A DNA stretch of 8,330 nucleotides from Dialister sp. UBA734 (GCA_002297935.1 DBLC01000120.1:19509-27838); one strand, 5' to 3'; positions 1 to 5,494 are shown, counted from the stretch's first letter. Program-made: numbers and translations. Notes: generated by a model from the letters alone, not told the origin.

Positions 1-2
1 CG

Positions 3-50
3 AGAACCCTAAGAACCCTTAGCACCTTCAGAACCCTCAGCAACCTGTAA
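3..50. repeat. Tandem 9-base repeat (AGAACCCTN-like)
   Basis: AGAACC or a one-base variant begins at positions 3, 12, 21, 30 and 39, so the period is exactly 9. The last bases of each unit vary. The same unit in both orientations returns at the right end of the window (8224-8330), so this is a dispersed family of spacer repeats. No coding frame is supported here. Confidence 0.8.
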
Positions 51-94
51 CTTATAGGGAAACAAGACATTCTTCGTTAATCCCGCTATCACTC

Positions 95-150
95 CTAATC
101 CCTAGCTACTAGTCCCTTATCCCTTTACTAGTCACGAGTCACCAGTCACC
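95..150. repeat. Degenerate 7-base repeat array downstream of ktrA
   Basis: Units of 7 bases follow one another from CTAATCC (95) through CTAGCTA, CTAGTCC and CTTATCC, then a 5-base unit, then CTAGTCA, CGAGTCA and CCAGTCA. It ends 6 bases before the last base of the ktrA stop codon (ktrA is on the minus strand). Read in the sense of the ktrA mRNA the units become TGACTGG/TGACTCG/TGACTAG, which place a TGA in every frame. The 22 bases at 128-149 are an inverted match (20 of 22) to 853-874 on the other side of ktrA. No T-rich intrinsic terminator was seen here. Confidence 0.8.
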
Positions 151-155
151 CAAAG

Positions 156-818
156 TCACTCCGTCAGCGTCTCTGCCACTTTCTTGACGCTTTCGTTATC
201 TCCCAGAATGACCACCATATCTTTCGCTTCCAGTTTCATATCTGGCCGCGGGTTGACCATCATTTCGCCAGCTCGCTTGATAGCGGCTACATTGATGTTG
301 TATTTCCGACGCACATCGATCTGAATCAAATTCTTTCCTACCCAATCAACAGGTACGTGGATAGACACAATGGTGATGTTATTTTCCATTTCAATATAAT
401 CCACAATGCCAGGGGAAATCAGGTTGTGAGCCACCCGGATTCCCATTTCTTTTTCGGAGTAAATGATTTTATCGGCCCCGATTTTCTGCAGCATCTTCCC
501 ATGAACTTCGCCCAGAGCTTTGACGACGATTTTCTTGACCCCCATTTCTTTTAAGAGCAAGGTGGTCATCAGGCTGGCGGACAAATCACCCACCGATACC
601 ACGGCGATATCTGCATTGCCGGCCCCCATGGCAATCAGGTTCTTTTCATCGGAACAATCGCCGCAAACCACGTAGCCTAAGGTATCCGATAGGTCCTGCA
701 CCACTTCTTCATCACTATCCATGGCCATCACATCATAGCCCATTTTTTCCAACGTGATAGCCACGCTTTTTCCAAAACGTCCCAATCCTGCTACAAAAAA
801 CTGTAATTTATGTGCCAT
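156..818 (-). CDS. ktrA: KtrA, RCK-domain gating subunit of Ktr potassium uptake system
   Basis: A 220-residue cytoplasmic protein of the TrkA/KtrA family, the usual KtrA length (TrkA of E. coli is a duplicated, double-length form). Residues 7-130 form an RCK_N Rossmann fold with the nucleotide motif GLGRFG at 11-16 and acidic residues D34 and D36 at the end of the second strand, where the ribose is bound. Residues about 140-220 fit the RCK_C (TrkA_C) domain, the site where c-di-AMP binds in studied KtrA proteins. By family knowledge an octameric KtrA ring binds ATP/ADP and opens or closes KtrB. The start is the ATG at 818, preceded by AGGAG at 829-833 (10-base gap). ktrB lies 100 bases upstream on the same strand, so an operon ktrB-ktrA is likely, with a strong hairpin in between. 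The stop codon TGA falls inside a heptamer repeat motif. Confidence 0.95.
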   Translation of the reverse strand: MAHKLQFFVAGLGRFGKSVAITLEKMGYDVMAMDSDEEVVQDLSDTLGYVVCGDCSDEKNLIAMGAGNADIAVVSVGDLSASLMTTLLLKEMGVKKIVVKALGEVHGKMLQKIGADKIIYSEKEMGIRVAHNLISPGIVDYIEMENNITIVSIHVPVDWVGKNLIQIDVRRKYNINVAAIKRAGEMMVNPRPDMKLEAKDMVVILGDNESVKKVAETLTE

Positions 819-845
819 AATATTTTCTCTCCTATATGTATATGG

Positions 846-915
846 GTGACTCGTGACTGGTGATTTGTGACTAGAAAAAATATTTCCCAGTTACGAGTCA
901 CCAGTCACGAGTCAC
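846..915. repeat. Large hairpin of heptamer repeats between ktrB and ktrA
   Basis: Two 27-base arms, 846-872 and 889-915, are complementary at 24 of 27 positions around a 16-base loop. Each arm is made of 7-base units GTGACTC/GTGACTG and their complements. The three mismatches would be G-U pairs in a plus-strand RNA and A-C mismatches in the minus-strand ktrBA mRNA. The hairpin starts 3 bases after the ktrB stop and ends about 13 bases before the ktrA Shine-Dalgarno. It has no clear T-run for termination, so mRNA processing, partial termination or stabilisation of the upstream message are all possible. Its orientation puts TGA in every frame directly after ktrB. Confidence 0.85.
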
Positions 916-918
916 TTT

Positions 919-2265
919 TTACCCAATCACAATATTTTCCTTCGGATATTGAATCGACGTATCCGACGAGGTGGCGAAGGCCACGGCCAGGGTCATGACG
1001 CCAATTCGACCGATGAACATCGCAATCATCAAAACGATTTTGCAAGACGTATTCCACTCATTGGTGAGGCCCATGCTGAACCCTACGGTGCTGAACGCCG
1101 ATACGGATTCAAAGAGAGCATCTTCGAAATTGAAATTGGCCGGTTCCAACAGAAATACGAACAAAGCAGTGAAGAAGGTCAGTACCATAGCCAAGGTAAA
1201 TACGTTCGATGCTTTCACCAAGCAATCGGGATTGACCTGCTTATGAAATAAAACCACTTTCTTTCGGCCCCGCACCCAAGTCCAGAGGGAAAACAGCAAA
1301 AGTCCCATGGTGGTGGTTCGAATCCCGCCACCGGTCGAGACCGGCGCCGCCCCGATGAACATGAAGACCATGACAATCAGCACAGTAGCACTCATCATGG
1401 CGTGAATATCAAACAAAGTGAACCCCGCCAAGCGAGAAGACAGTGACATGAAGAACGCGGTCTGCCATTTCTCCACCGTAGTTAAACTTCCCATGGTGGC
1501 TGGATTGTCCCCTTCCAACAGGTAGTACACAATCATCCCCAAGGGAATCAAAATGGCTTCCATGGTGAGAATGAATTTGCTGTTCAGCGACAGCCGGGAC
1601 CATTTCCGTTTCCGAAGAATATCATCCAACGCCACAAAGCCGACGCCGCCAAGGAACATGGTGATAACAATGACCGTGCTGACAAAGGAATCAGCGGCCA
1701 TGCCGGCAAATCCCACGTCGGCCCCCATGATATCCATGCCGCAGTTGGTAAAAGCGGACACCGCATGCCAATAGCCAAGATAAATGCCGCGGGGGCCATA
1801 TTTCGTAAAGAAATAGCCTGCCAGCAACGTACCGGCAGTCAGTTCCACCGCCAAGGTCATGAAAATAATTTTCCGAACCAACATGACCATCCCCGATGGG
1901 GTTTGCAAATTGAAAGAGTCGCGAATCAGGAGTCGTTCCTGGAGACGGATTTTTCTGCCAGTGGAAATGCTGACCATAGCCATGATGGTCATGATGCCCA
2001 GACCACCCACTTGCATCAGAAACAGAACAACCAGCTGCCCAAACAGAGTGAAGTCTTCTTTCAAATCAAACATGGACATGCCGGTCACGCTGACGATGCT
2101 GACAGACATAAAGAGAGCATCGATAAAGGATACCTCTTTCGTCCCGGTCTGCGCCCAAGGCAACATGAGCAGCAAGGCCCCCAGCAGCATAAACAGGGCA
2201 AACCCGCCGCATATCAATACCCCACGGTGCATGTGATTCAGCACCATGACGATTCGTTTCATCAT
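919..2265 (-). CDS. ktrB: KtrB, membrane subunit of Ktr potassium/sodium-coupled uptake system
   Basis: A 448-residue integral membrane protein of the TrkH/TrkG/KtrB superfamily, usual length for KtrB. Four channel-like M1-P-M2 repeats can be traced by their filter sequences: VTGMS (60-64), TNCGM (173-177), RLAGF (278-282) and STVGF (392-396), each with the conserved glycine that lines the K+ site. The intramembrane gate of the third repeat is present as a glycine-rich loop ending TGGGIRTTT (311-319), and GRIG (419-422) with its conserved arginine lies in the last helix. It should form a dimer in the plasma membrane that takes up K+ and docks on the KtrA ring. Two ATG codons are adjacent (2265 and 2262). 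The Shine-Dalgarno GAGGAA at 2271-2276 lies 5 bases from the first and 8 from the second, so the second may be the true start. The stop TAA is followed at once by heptamer repeats. Confidence 0.96.
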   Translation of the reverse strand: MMKRIVMVLNHMHRGVLICGGFALFMLLGALLLMLPWAQTGTKEVSFIDALFMSVSIVSVTGMSMFDLKEDFTLFGQLVVLFLMQVGGLGIMTIMAMVSISTGRKIRLQERLLIRDSFNLQTPSGMVMLVRKIIFMTLAVELTAGTLLAGYFFTKYGPRGIYLGYWHAVSAFTNCGMDIMGADVGFAGMAADSFVSTVIVITMFLGGVGFVALDDILRKRKWSRLSLNSKFILTMEAILIPLGMIVYYLLEGDNPATMGSLTTVEKWQTAFFMSLSSRLAGFTLFDIHAMMSATVLIVMVFMFIGAAPVSTGGGIRTTTMGLLLFSLWTWVRGRKKVVLFHKQVNPDCLVKASNVFTLAMVLTFFTALFVFLLEPANFNFEDALFESVSAFSTVGFSMGLTNEWNTSCKIVLMIAMFIGRIGVMTLAVAFATSSDTSIQYPKENIVIG

Positions 2266-2282
2266 TGTTATTCCTCGTTTTC

Positions 2283-2314
2283 TTAGTGTTTAGTGACTGG
2301 TGACTCGTGACTGG
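2283..2314. repeat. Heptamer repeats in ktrB leader
   Basis: Four 7-base units (TTAGTGT, TTAGTGA, CTGGTGA, CTCGTGA) and the start of a fifth run from 2283. They lie upstream of the ktrB Shine-Dalgarno and inside its probable 5' leader. Bases 2293-2314 are an inverted match (21 of 22) to 887-908 beyond the ktrB stop, and an inverted match (20 of 22) to 2583-2604 in front of the divergent CBS gene. Confidence 0.8.
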
Positions 2315-2368
2315 ATATTATTGTCTCACGACCAGATAATTGACCCATCAGTCATTCTTTTCCCTCTT

Positions 2369-2374
2369 ATTATA
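2369..2374 (-). promoter_or_regulatory. Candidate -10 box for ktrB
   Basis: On the minus strand a perfect TATAAT lies at 2374-2369. No good -35 is found: the hexamer 17 bases upstream is TTCCCT. Transcription from here would give a leader of about 97 bases holding the heptamer repeats at 2283-2314. The leader is too short to suggest a large riboswitch. Confidence 0.45.
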
Positions 2375-2432
2375 CTATGGCCGCTCTTAATAGGGAAATG
2401 AGATTTGAAAATAGAAAAGGGGTAAACAATTA

Positions 2433-2468
2433 GCAGTTAGCAGTACGAGGTACTCTACTGCCAACTGC
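2433..2468. repeat. Small inverted repeat in divergent spacer
   Basis: Arms 2433-2445 and 2456-2468 match at 12 of 13 positions around a 10-base loop. The left arm contains two 7-base units (TTAGCAG). It lies between the ktrB and CBS promoter candidates, and sits inside the outer inverted heptamer pair 2293-2314/2583-2604. No T-run follows on either strand. Confidence 0.7.
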
Positions 2469-2485
2469 CTATGACCAACTCCCTC

Positions 2486-2514
2486 TTGCGCCATCTAAAG
2501 ATAAAGTTTAAAAT
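2486..2514 (+). promoter_or_regulatory. Candidate promoter of CBS-domain gene
   Basis: TTGCGC (2486-2491), a 17-base spacer and TAAAAT (2509-2514). The -10 is good (5 of 6) and the -35 weak (3 of 6). Transcription would start near 2521, giving a leader of about 100 bases that includes the heptamer array at 2576-2603. Confidence 0.4.
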
Positions 2515-2575
2515 ATGAATAGAAACAAATTCCTTAGGAAATGAATGAGTCACTATGATGGCAAACTCCAAATTC

Positions 2576-2603
2576 CTAGTCACCAGTCACTAGTTACCAG
2601 TCA
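2576..2603. repeat. Heptamer array abutting the CBS-gene ribosome binding site
   Basis: Four perfect-phase 7-base units, CTAGTCA, CCAGTCA, CTAGTTA and CCAGTCA, followed by CCATGTA and then the Shine-Dalgarno AAGGAGG at 2611-2617. The repeat therefore runs up to the ribosome binding site. Bases 2582-2597 are a perfect 16-base inverted match to 3161-3176, which overlaps the stop codon of the same gene. Confidence 0.85.
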
Positions 2604-2624
2604 CCATGTAAAGGAGGAATTGCT

Positions 2625-3164
2625 ATGAAAAACTTAAAAGCCAAAGATTTCATGACCAAGTACGTCTTCACGGTCACCCCAGACACCACGGTGCAGCAGT
2701 TGGTGGGCCTTTTCGTCACCCATCCGGTCAGTGCCATTCCGGTGGTCGGCGATGACAATGAACTGCTGGGCATCGTATCCGAAGGAGATCTGCTGTACAA
2801 GAAAGTATCGCCGCGAATCCCACAATATGTGGATGTTCTGGGAGGAAATCTGTACTACTGCGGTTTCGGTCGCTACGAAAAATCGTTCCGCAAAATGCTG
2901 GCCATCACTGCAGAAGAAATCATGACCAAAGATGTACGCTGCGTCACCCCAGAAACAGACATGGAAGCCATCACCACCCTCATGGTGGATGAACATTTGA
3001 AAACCGTGCCGGTAGTGACAAAAGCGAAACTCTCCGTCCCCACCCCAGGCACTGAACCGCCGGCACGACTGGTGGGCATCATCACCCGTCACGACATCCT
3101 AGGTGCCATTGCAGCCACCCAGGTAAAGGAAATACTGGAACAGAAAGCTGAAAAAAATCAGTAA
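2625..3164 (+). CDS. Two-CBS-domain protein, possible nucleotide sensor
   Basis: A 179-residue soluble protein consisting of a Bateman module: CBS 1 at about residues 4-60, ending in the typical GIVSEGDLL (49-57), and CBS 2 at about 94-163, ending in GIITRHDIL (151-159). CBS pairs usually bind AMP, ATP, SAM or c-di-AMP. No catalytic domain is attached, so it is a stand-alone regulator or sensor of unknown partner. The linker (61-93) is aromatic- and Arg/Lys-rich. CBS 2 has a proline-rich insert at about 134-147 ahead of its last strand, longer than usual. The start ATG follows AAGGAGG with a 7-base gap. It is divergent from ktrBA, so a role in K+ control is conceivable but not shown. The stop TAA is part of a heptamer repeat. 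Confidence 0.88.
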   Translation: MKNLKAKDFMTKYVFTVTPDTTVQQLVGLFVTHPVSAIPVVGDDNELLGIVSEGDLLYKKVSPRIPQYVDVLGGNLYYCGFGRYEKSFRKMLAITAEEIMTKDVRCVTPETDMEAITTLMVDEHLKTVPVVTKAKLSVPTPGTEPPARLVGIITRHDILGAIAATQVKEILEQKAEKNQ

Positions 3165-3176
3165 CTAGTGACTGGT
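3161..3176. repeat. Heptamer repeat over the CBS-gene stop codon
   Basis: Sixteen bases beginning one base before the TAA stop are the exact reverse complement of 2582-2597 in the leader of the same gene. The sense strand carries TAA, TAG and TGA in close succession. Confidence 0.85.
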
Positions 3177-3213
3177 CATTAATTCACTTCTTTCAGTAGT
3201 AAGGAACTAAATG

Positions 3214-3268
3214 GTTGTTAGTTGTTGGTTGTCTGACTCCAAACAACTAACAACCAACAACTAACAAC
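3214..3268. repeat. Perfect 19-base inverted repeat of GTTGTTA-type heptamers
   Basis: Arms 3214-3232 and 3250-3268 are perfectly complementary with a 17-base loop. The arms are built from 7-base units GTTGTTA and GTTGTTG, a different sequence from the CCAGTCA family but with the same period. It lies 50 bases after the CBS gene. There is no T-run, so ordinary intrinsic termination is not clear. Confidence 0.85.
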
Positions 3269-3379
3269 AATGAGTGCAAAGGTATTTTCAGGATAGCTCG
3301 TATTTCTATGCCTTTAATTTTCAAAATTTCACTGCATATACTCAGCAAATATCGAGCGTATGAATTATTGACCAGCCAC

Positions 3380-3407
3380 TAACTAGTAGCTAGGCCCTAG
3401 GGATTAG
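3380..3407. repeat. Inverted copy of a four-heptamer module
   Basis: Four 7-base units ending in TAG (TAACTAG, TAGCTAG, GCCCTAG, GGATTAG). Read backwards they match 3873-3900 at 26 of 28 positions in the same order of units. The pair therefore encloses the terminator-like hairpin (3502-3562) and the long palindrome (3601-3842). The spacer between 3269 and 3379 shows nothing I can name. Confidence 0.8.
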
Positions 3408-3501
3408 GAAAATGTGACCTTATCCCTATAATAAAAGGGTAGCTTGACGGCAGGTTATACTCTTTGATTTCTTTTTTCAACATTTCTAAAACAGCGCAAG
3501 C

Positions 3502-3562
3502 AAAAAGGTTATAAAGGGTTATGTGAAAACGTATATTTCACATGACCTTTTATAACCTTTTT
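3502..3562. terminator. Bidirectional terminator-like hairpin
   Basis: Arms 3502-3528 and 3536-3562 match at 25 of 27 positions around a 7-base loop. An A5 run opens the left arm and a T5 run closes the right arm, so both strands end the stem in T5, with further T's on the plus strand. It contains the repeat GGTTATAAAGGGTTAT, seen again at 5495-5542. It could end transcripts of the CBS gene (+) and trmFO (-), though it is some 340 and 410 bases away from their stops. The stem is AT-rich, which makes it weaker than a classic terminator. Confidence 0.65.
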
Positions 3563-3600
3563 ATTTTGTCAGAATCCCCAAAAACGATATAAAAACCTAT

Positions 3601-3842
3601 CGTCATTTCGACCGACGGGATTTGTGCGAAATGACGCTGTAGAGTAGTCCAGTTCTATGTTGAACAAAAGCGGAGAAATCTCAAACCTCCAGCGGAATTT
3701 TTCCAACTGAATTGAACCGTAACGGGATATCTCAGTTGGTATCGGCTCCGCTAGAGGTTTGAGATTTCTCCACTTCTGTCTCACATAGTACCGAACTACC
3801 CATTATAGTCATCAAGCACAAATCCCATCGGTCGAAATGACG
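3601..3842. mobile_element. MITE/REP-like long palindrome (CGTCATTTCGACCG ends)
   Basis: Two arms of exactly 96 bases, 3601-3696 and 3747-3842, align without gaps as reverse complements at 77 of 96 positions. The outer 14 bases (CGTCATTTCGACCG) and an inner 18-base block (3672-3689/3754-3771, containing GGAGAAATCTC) are perfect. The 50-base centre holds a further 8-base pair (3703-3710/3732-3739). The left arm has its own small hairpin, CGTCATTTCG (3601-3610) with CGAAATGACG (3627-3636). Sequences with GTCATTTCGACC and GGAGAAATCTC recur in spacers of many bacteria as far as I recall. There is no transposase and no clear target duplication. It is most likely a non-autonomous palindromic element. 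Short open frames across it are by-products of the palindrome. Confidence 0.75.
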
Positions 3843-3872
3843 TGTATGGATAGAGTCACATGGTGAGAATCA

Positions 3873-3963
3873 CTAATCCCCAGGGCCTAGCTACTAGCTA
3901 CTAGCCACCAGTCACCAGTCACCAGTCACCAGTCACCAGTCACCAGTCACCAGTCACCAAGGA
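3873..3963. repeat. Thirteen-unit heptamer array with seven perfect CCAGTCA copies
   Basis: From 3873 to 3963 the sequence divides without slippage into thirteen 7-base units: CTAATCC, CCAGGGC, two CTAGCTA, CTAGCCA, seven identical CCAGTCA (3908-3956) and CCAAGGA. It lies just beyond the 3' end of trmFO. In the sense of the trmFO mRNA it reads TGACTGG seven times, with a TGA in all three frames. Identical copies suggest recent expansion by slippage, and the copy number may vary between strains. Confidence 0.92.
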
Positions 3964-3970
3964 TTATAAT

Positions 3971-4027
3971 GCGGCGCTATATGAATTGTGCGCCGCTACC
4001 ACCATTCCTCATTCCTAATTCCTCATT
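3971..4027 (-). repeat. Repeat-derived 3' end of trmFO (TGAGGAA heptamers plus GC hairpin)
   Basis: On the minus strand the last part of trmFO contains three 7-base units TGAGGAA, TTAGGAA and TGAGGAA (about 4003-4023). They are followed by GCGGCGC (3990-3996) pairing with GCGCCGC (3971-3977) around a 12-base loop that holds the stop codon. The units encode the tail EELGMRN and the hairpin encodes SGAQFI plus the stop. This is spacer-type repeat DNA used as coding sequence. Confidence 0.7.
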
Positions 4028-5347
4028 ATTTTTAAGGAAATCATCCAGTGCTGCCAAGGCCCGTTCTGCCAGTTTCTGGTTCTTTTCCTTTTTCGGCACC
4101 CTTTTAGCCAGCGGTGGGATGAGGCCGAAGTTGACGTTCATGGGCTGGAAGTTTTTCCCGTCGAAGTGGGAAATATAATAGCACAGTGCACCAATAGCGG
4201 TTTCTCTGGGGAAAGCCACCGGTTCTTCGCCACGGAAACGAGCCGCCGCGCTATAGGCAGCCACAATGCCGGAAGCGGCGGATTCCACATAGCCCTCTAC
4301 ACCAGTCATCTGGCCAGCAAAGAAGAGGCCCGGCTGTTTTCTGCTTTCCATGGTGCCATTCAACAGGTCTGGGGAATCGATATAGGTATTTCTATGCATC
4401 ACCCCATAGCGAATAAATTCCGCATGAGCCAGTCCAGGAATCATGCCGAAGACTCGTTTCTGTTCGCCCCATTTCAAATGGGTCTGGAAGCCTACGATAT
4501 TGTACATGGTATCTTCTTCGTTATCCTGCCGGAGCTGTACCACCGCATAGGGATCCTTTCCGGTTCGCGGGTCAGGAAGGCCTACTGGTTTCATAGGGCC
4601 AAAGCGCATGGTATCTTCCCCACGAGCGGCCATCACTTCGATAGGCATACAGCCTTCGAAGACTTTTTTATTTTCAAATCCATGAACCGGGGCCATTTCT
4701 GCTTTGCAGAGAGCTTCTCGGAAAGCTTTGTATTCTTCTTCATTCATAGGACAATTGAGGTAGGCCGCTTCGCCTTTGTTGTAGCGGGACATGCGGTACA
4801 CCACATCCATATCCAACGATTCTTTGGTCACAATCGGAGCGGCTGCATCATAGAAATGAAATCCTTCGCCGCCACAAAATTGTTCAATCGATTCGGCCAA
4901 TTTGCCTTCGGTCAGTGGACCAGTGGCAATGATGACGATGCCCTCTTTGGGAAGTTCGGTGATTTCTTTTTCTACCAAGTGAATCAGCGGATGGTTCTTC
5001 ACCTTTTCTGTCACCGCTTGGGCATAGCCCATGCGATCTACCGCCAAGGCTCCGCCGGCCGGTACACTATGATGGTCCGCACAATCCATGATGATGGAGT
5101 GCAAATGGCGCATTTCTTCTTTCAAAAGTCCCACCGCATTGGTGAGCGCTGCCGCCCGCAGGGAATTACTGCACACCAATTCCGCAAAATATGGTGTATG
5201 ATGGGCCGGTGTCTGTTTCACAGGCCGCATTTCGACCAGTTCCACCGGAATTCCCATTTCCGCCAACTGCCAAGCCGCTTCACTGCCCGCCAGCCCCGCA
5301 CCGATTACGGTAACGCGGTTTTGATTTTGATTTATATTTTCTAACAT
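3977..5347 (-). CDS. trmFO: TrmFO, folate/FAD-dependent tRNA (uracil-54-C5)-methyltransferase
   Basis: A 456-residue flavoprotein that makes ribothymidine at position 54 of the tRNA T-loop, using methylenetetrahydrofolate and FADH2. The FAD motif GAGLAGSEAA is at 16-25. The two cysteines known to matter in the family are present: C59 in ELVCSNSLR and C233 in FEGCMPIE. The C-terminal FAD-binding signature GQMTGVEGYVESAASG is at 345-360. Family homology appears to end near residue 440 (ALAALDDFLKN). The last 16 residues are a low-complexity tail encoded by heptamer repeat and a GC hairpin, making the protein slightly longer than the roughly 435-445 usual for the family. The start ATG at 5347 has AGGAG at 5356-5360 with an 8-base gap. 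A good promoter lies at 5409-5436. topA lies upstream on the same strand, a common pairing in Firmicutes. Confidence 0.96.
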   Translation of the reverse strand: MLENINQNQNRVTVIGAGLAGSEAAWQLAEMGIPVELVEMRPVKQTPAHHTPYFAELVCSNSLRAAALTNAVGLLKEEMRHLHSIIMDCADHHSVPAGGALAVDRMGYAQAVTEKVKNHPLIHLVEKEITELPKEGIVIIATGPLTEGKLAESIEQFCGGEGFHFYDAAAPIVTKESLDMDVVYRMSRYNKGEAAYLNCPMNEEEYKAFREALCKAEMAPVHGFENKKVFEGCMPIEVMAARGEDTMRFGPMKPVGLPDPRTGKDPYAVVQLRQDNEEDTMYNIVGFQTHLKWGEQKRVFGMIPGLAHAEFIRYGVMHRNTYIDSPDLLNGTMESRKQPGLFFAGQMTGVEGYVESAASGIVAAYSAAARFRGEEPVAFPRETAIGALCYYISHFDGKNFQPMNVNFGLIPPLAKRVPKKEKNQKLAERALAALDDFLKNNEELGMRNGGSGAQFI

Positions 5348-5369
5348 ATATATGTCTCCTATATGCTGT

Positions 5370-5383
5370 GCCCTTCGGGCAGG
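5370..5383. repeat. GCCCTTCGGGC element in trmFO leader, outer arm
   Basis: GCCCTTCGGGCAGG is a perfect inverted match to 5595-5608 at the other end of the same spacer. GCCC/GGGC can also pair within the element as a tiny hairpin, 9 bases before the trmFO Shine-Dalgarno in the transcribed strand. The two arms enclose the trmFO promoter and the hairpin at 5495-5542. Confidence 0.75.
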
Positions 5384-5408
5384 GTATTATTTTTGTATTC
5401 CACTAAGA

Positions 5409-5436
5409 ATTATATTTCTTTTAAACGGACTATCAA
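5409..5436 (-). promoter_or_regulatory. trmFO promoter
   Basis: On the minus strand TTGATA (5436-5431), a 16-base spacer and a perfect TATAAT (5414-5409). Transcription would begin near 5402 and give a leader of about 55 bases that includes the GCCCTTCGGGC element. This suggests trmFO can be expressed apart from topA. Confidence 0.7.
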
Positions 5437-5494
5437 AGGGTTATTATCTTGCCATGACCATCACCAAACACAGCGATGCATCCGTTAACAACAA

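Noticed and set aside
2266..2362. c-di-AMP (ydaO-type) riboswitch in the ktrB leader, as known for ktrAB in Bacillus
   Set aside because: The predicted leader is about 97 bases and mostly heptamer repeats. No conserved riboswitch core was recognised.
2604..2624. Alternative CBS-gene start at the ATG at 2605
   Set aside because: That ATG lies before the Shine-Dalgarno and inside the heptamer array. The ATG at 2625 has correct spacing and begins the CBS fold.
3569..3784. Minus-strand open frame of 71 codons
   Set aside because: It is a translation of the long palindrome, with no ribosome binding site or recognisable domain.
3601..3842. Target site duplication around the palindrome
   Set aside because: The flanking bases (..CTAT left, TGTA.. 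right) do not give a convincing direct repeat, so insertion boundaries remain uncertain.
3873..3963. CRISPR array
   Set aside because: The repeat is a contiguous 7-base tandem with no spacers and no cas gene nearby.
4166..5344. Long plus-strand open frame of 392 codons opposite trmFO
   Set aside because: It lies wholly opposite a gene with clear family motifs, and its product is rich in His/Phe/Arg as expected from an antisense frame. No ribosome binding site or known motif.
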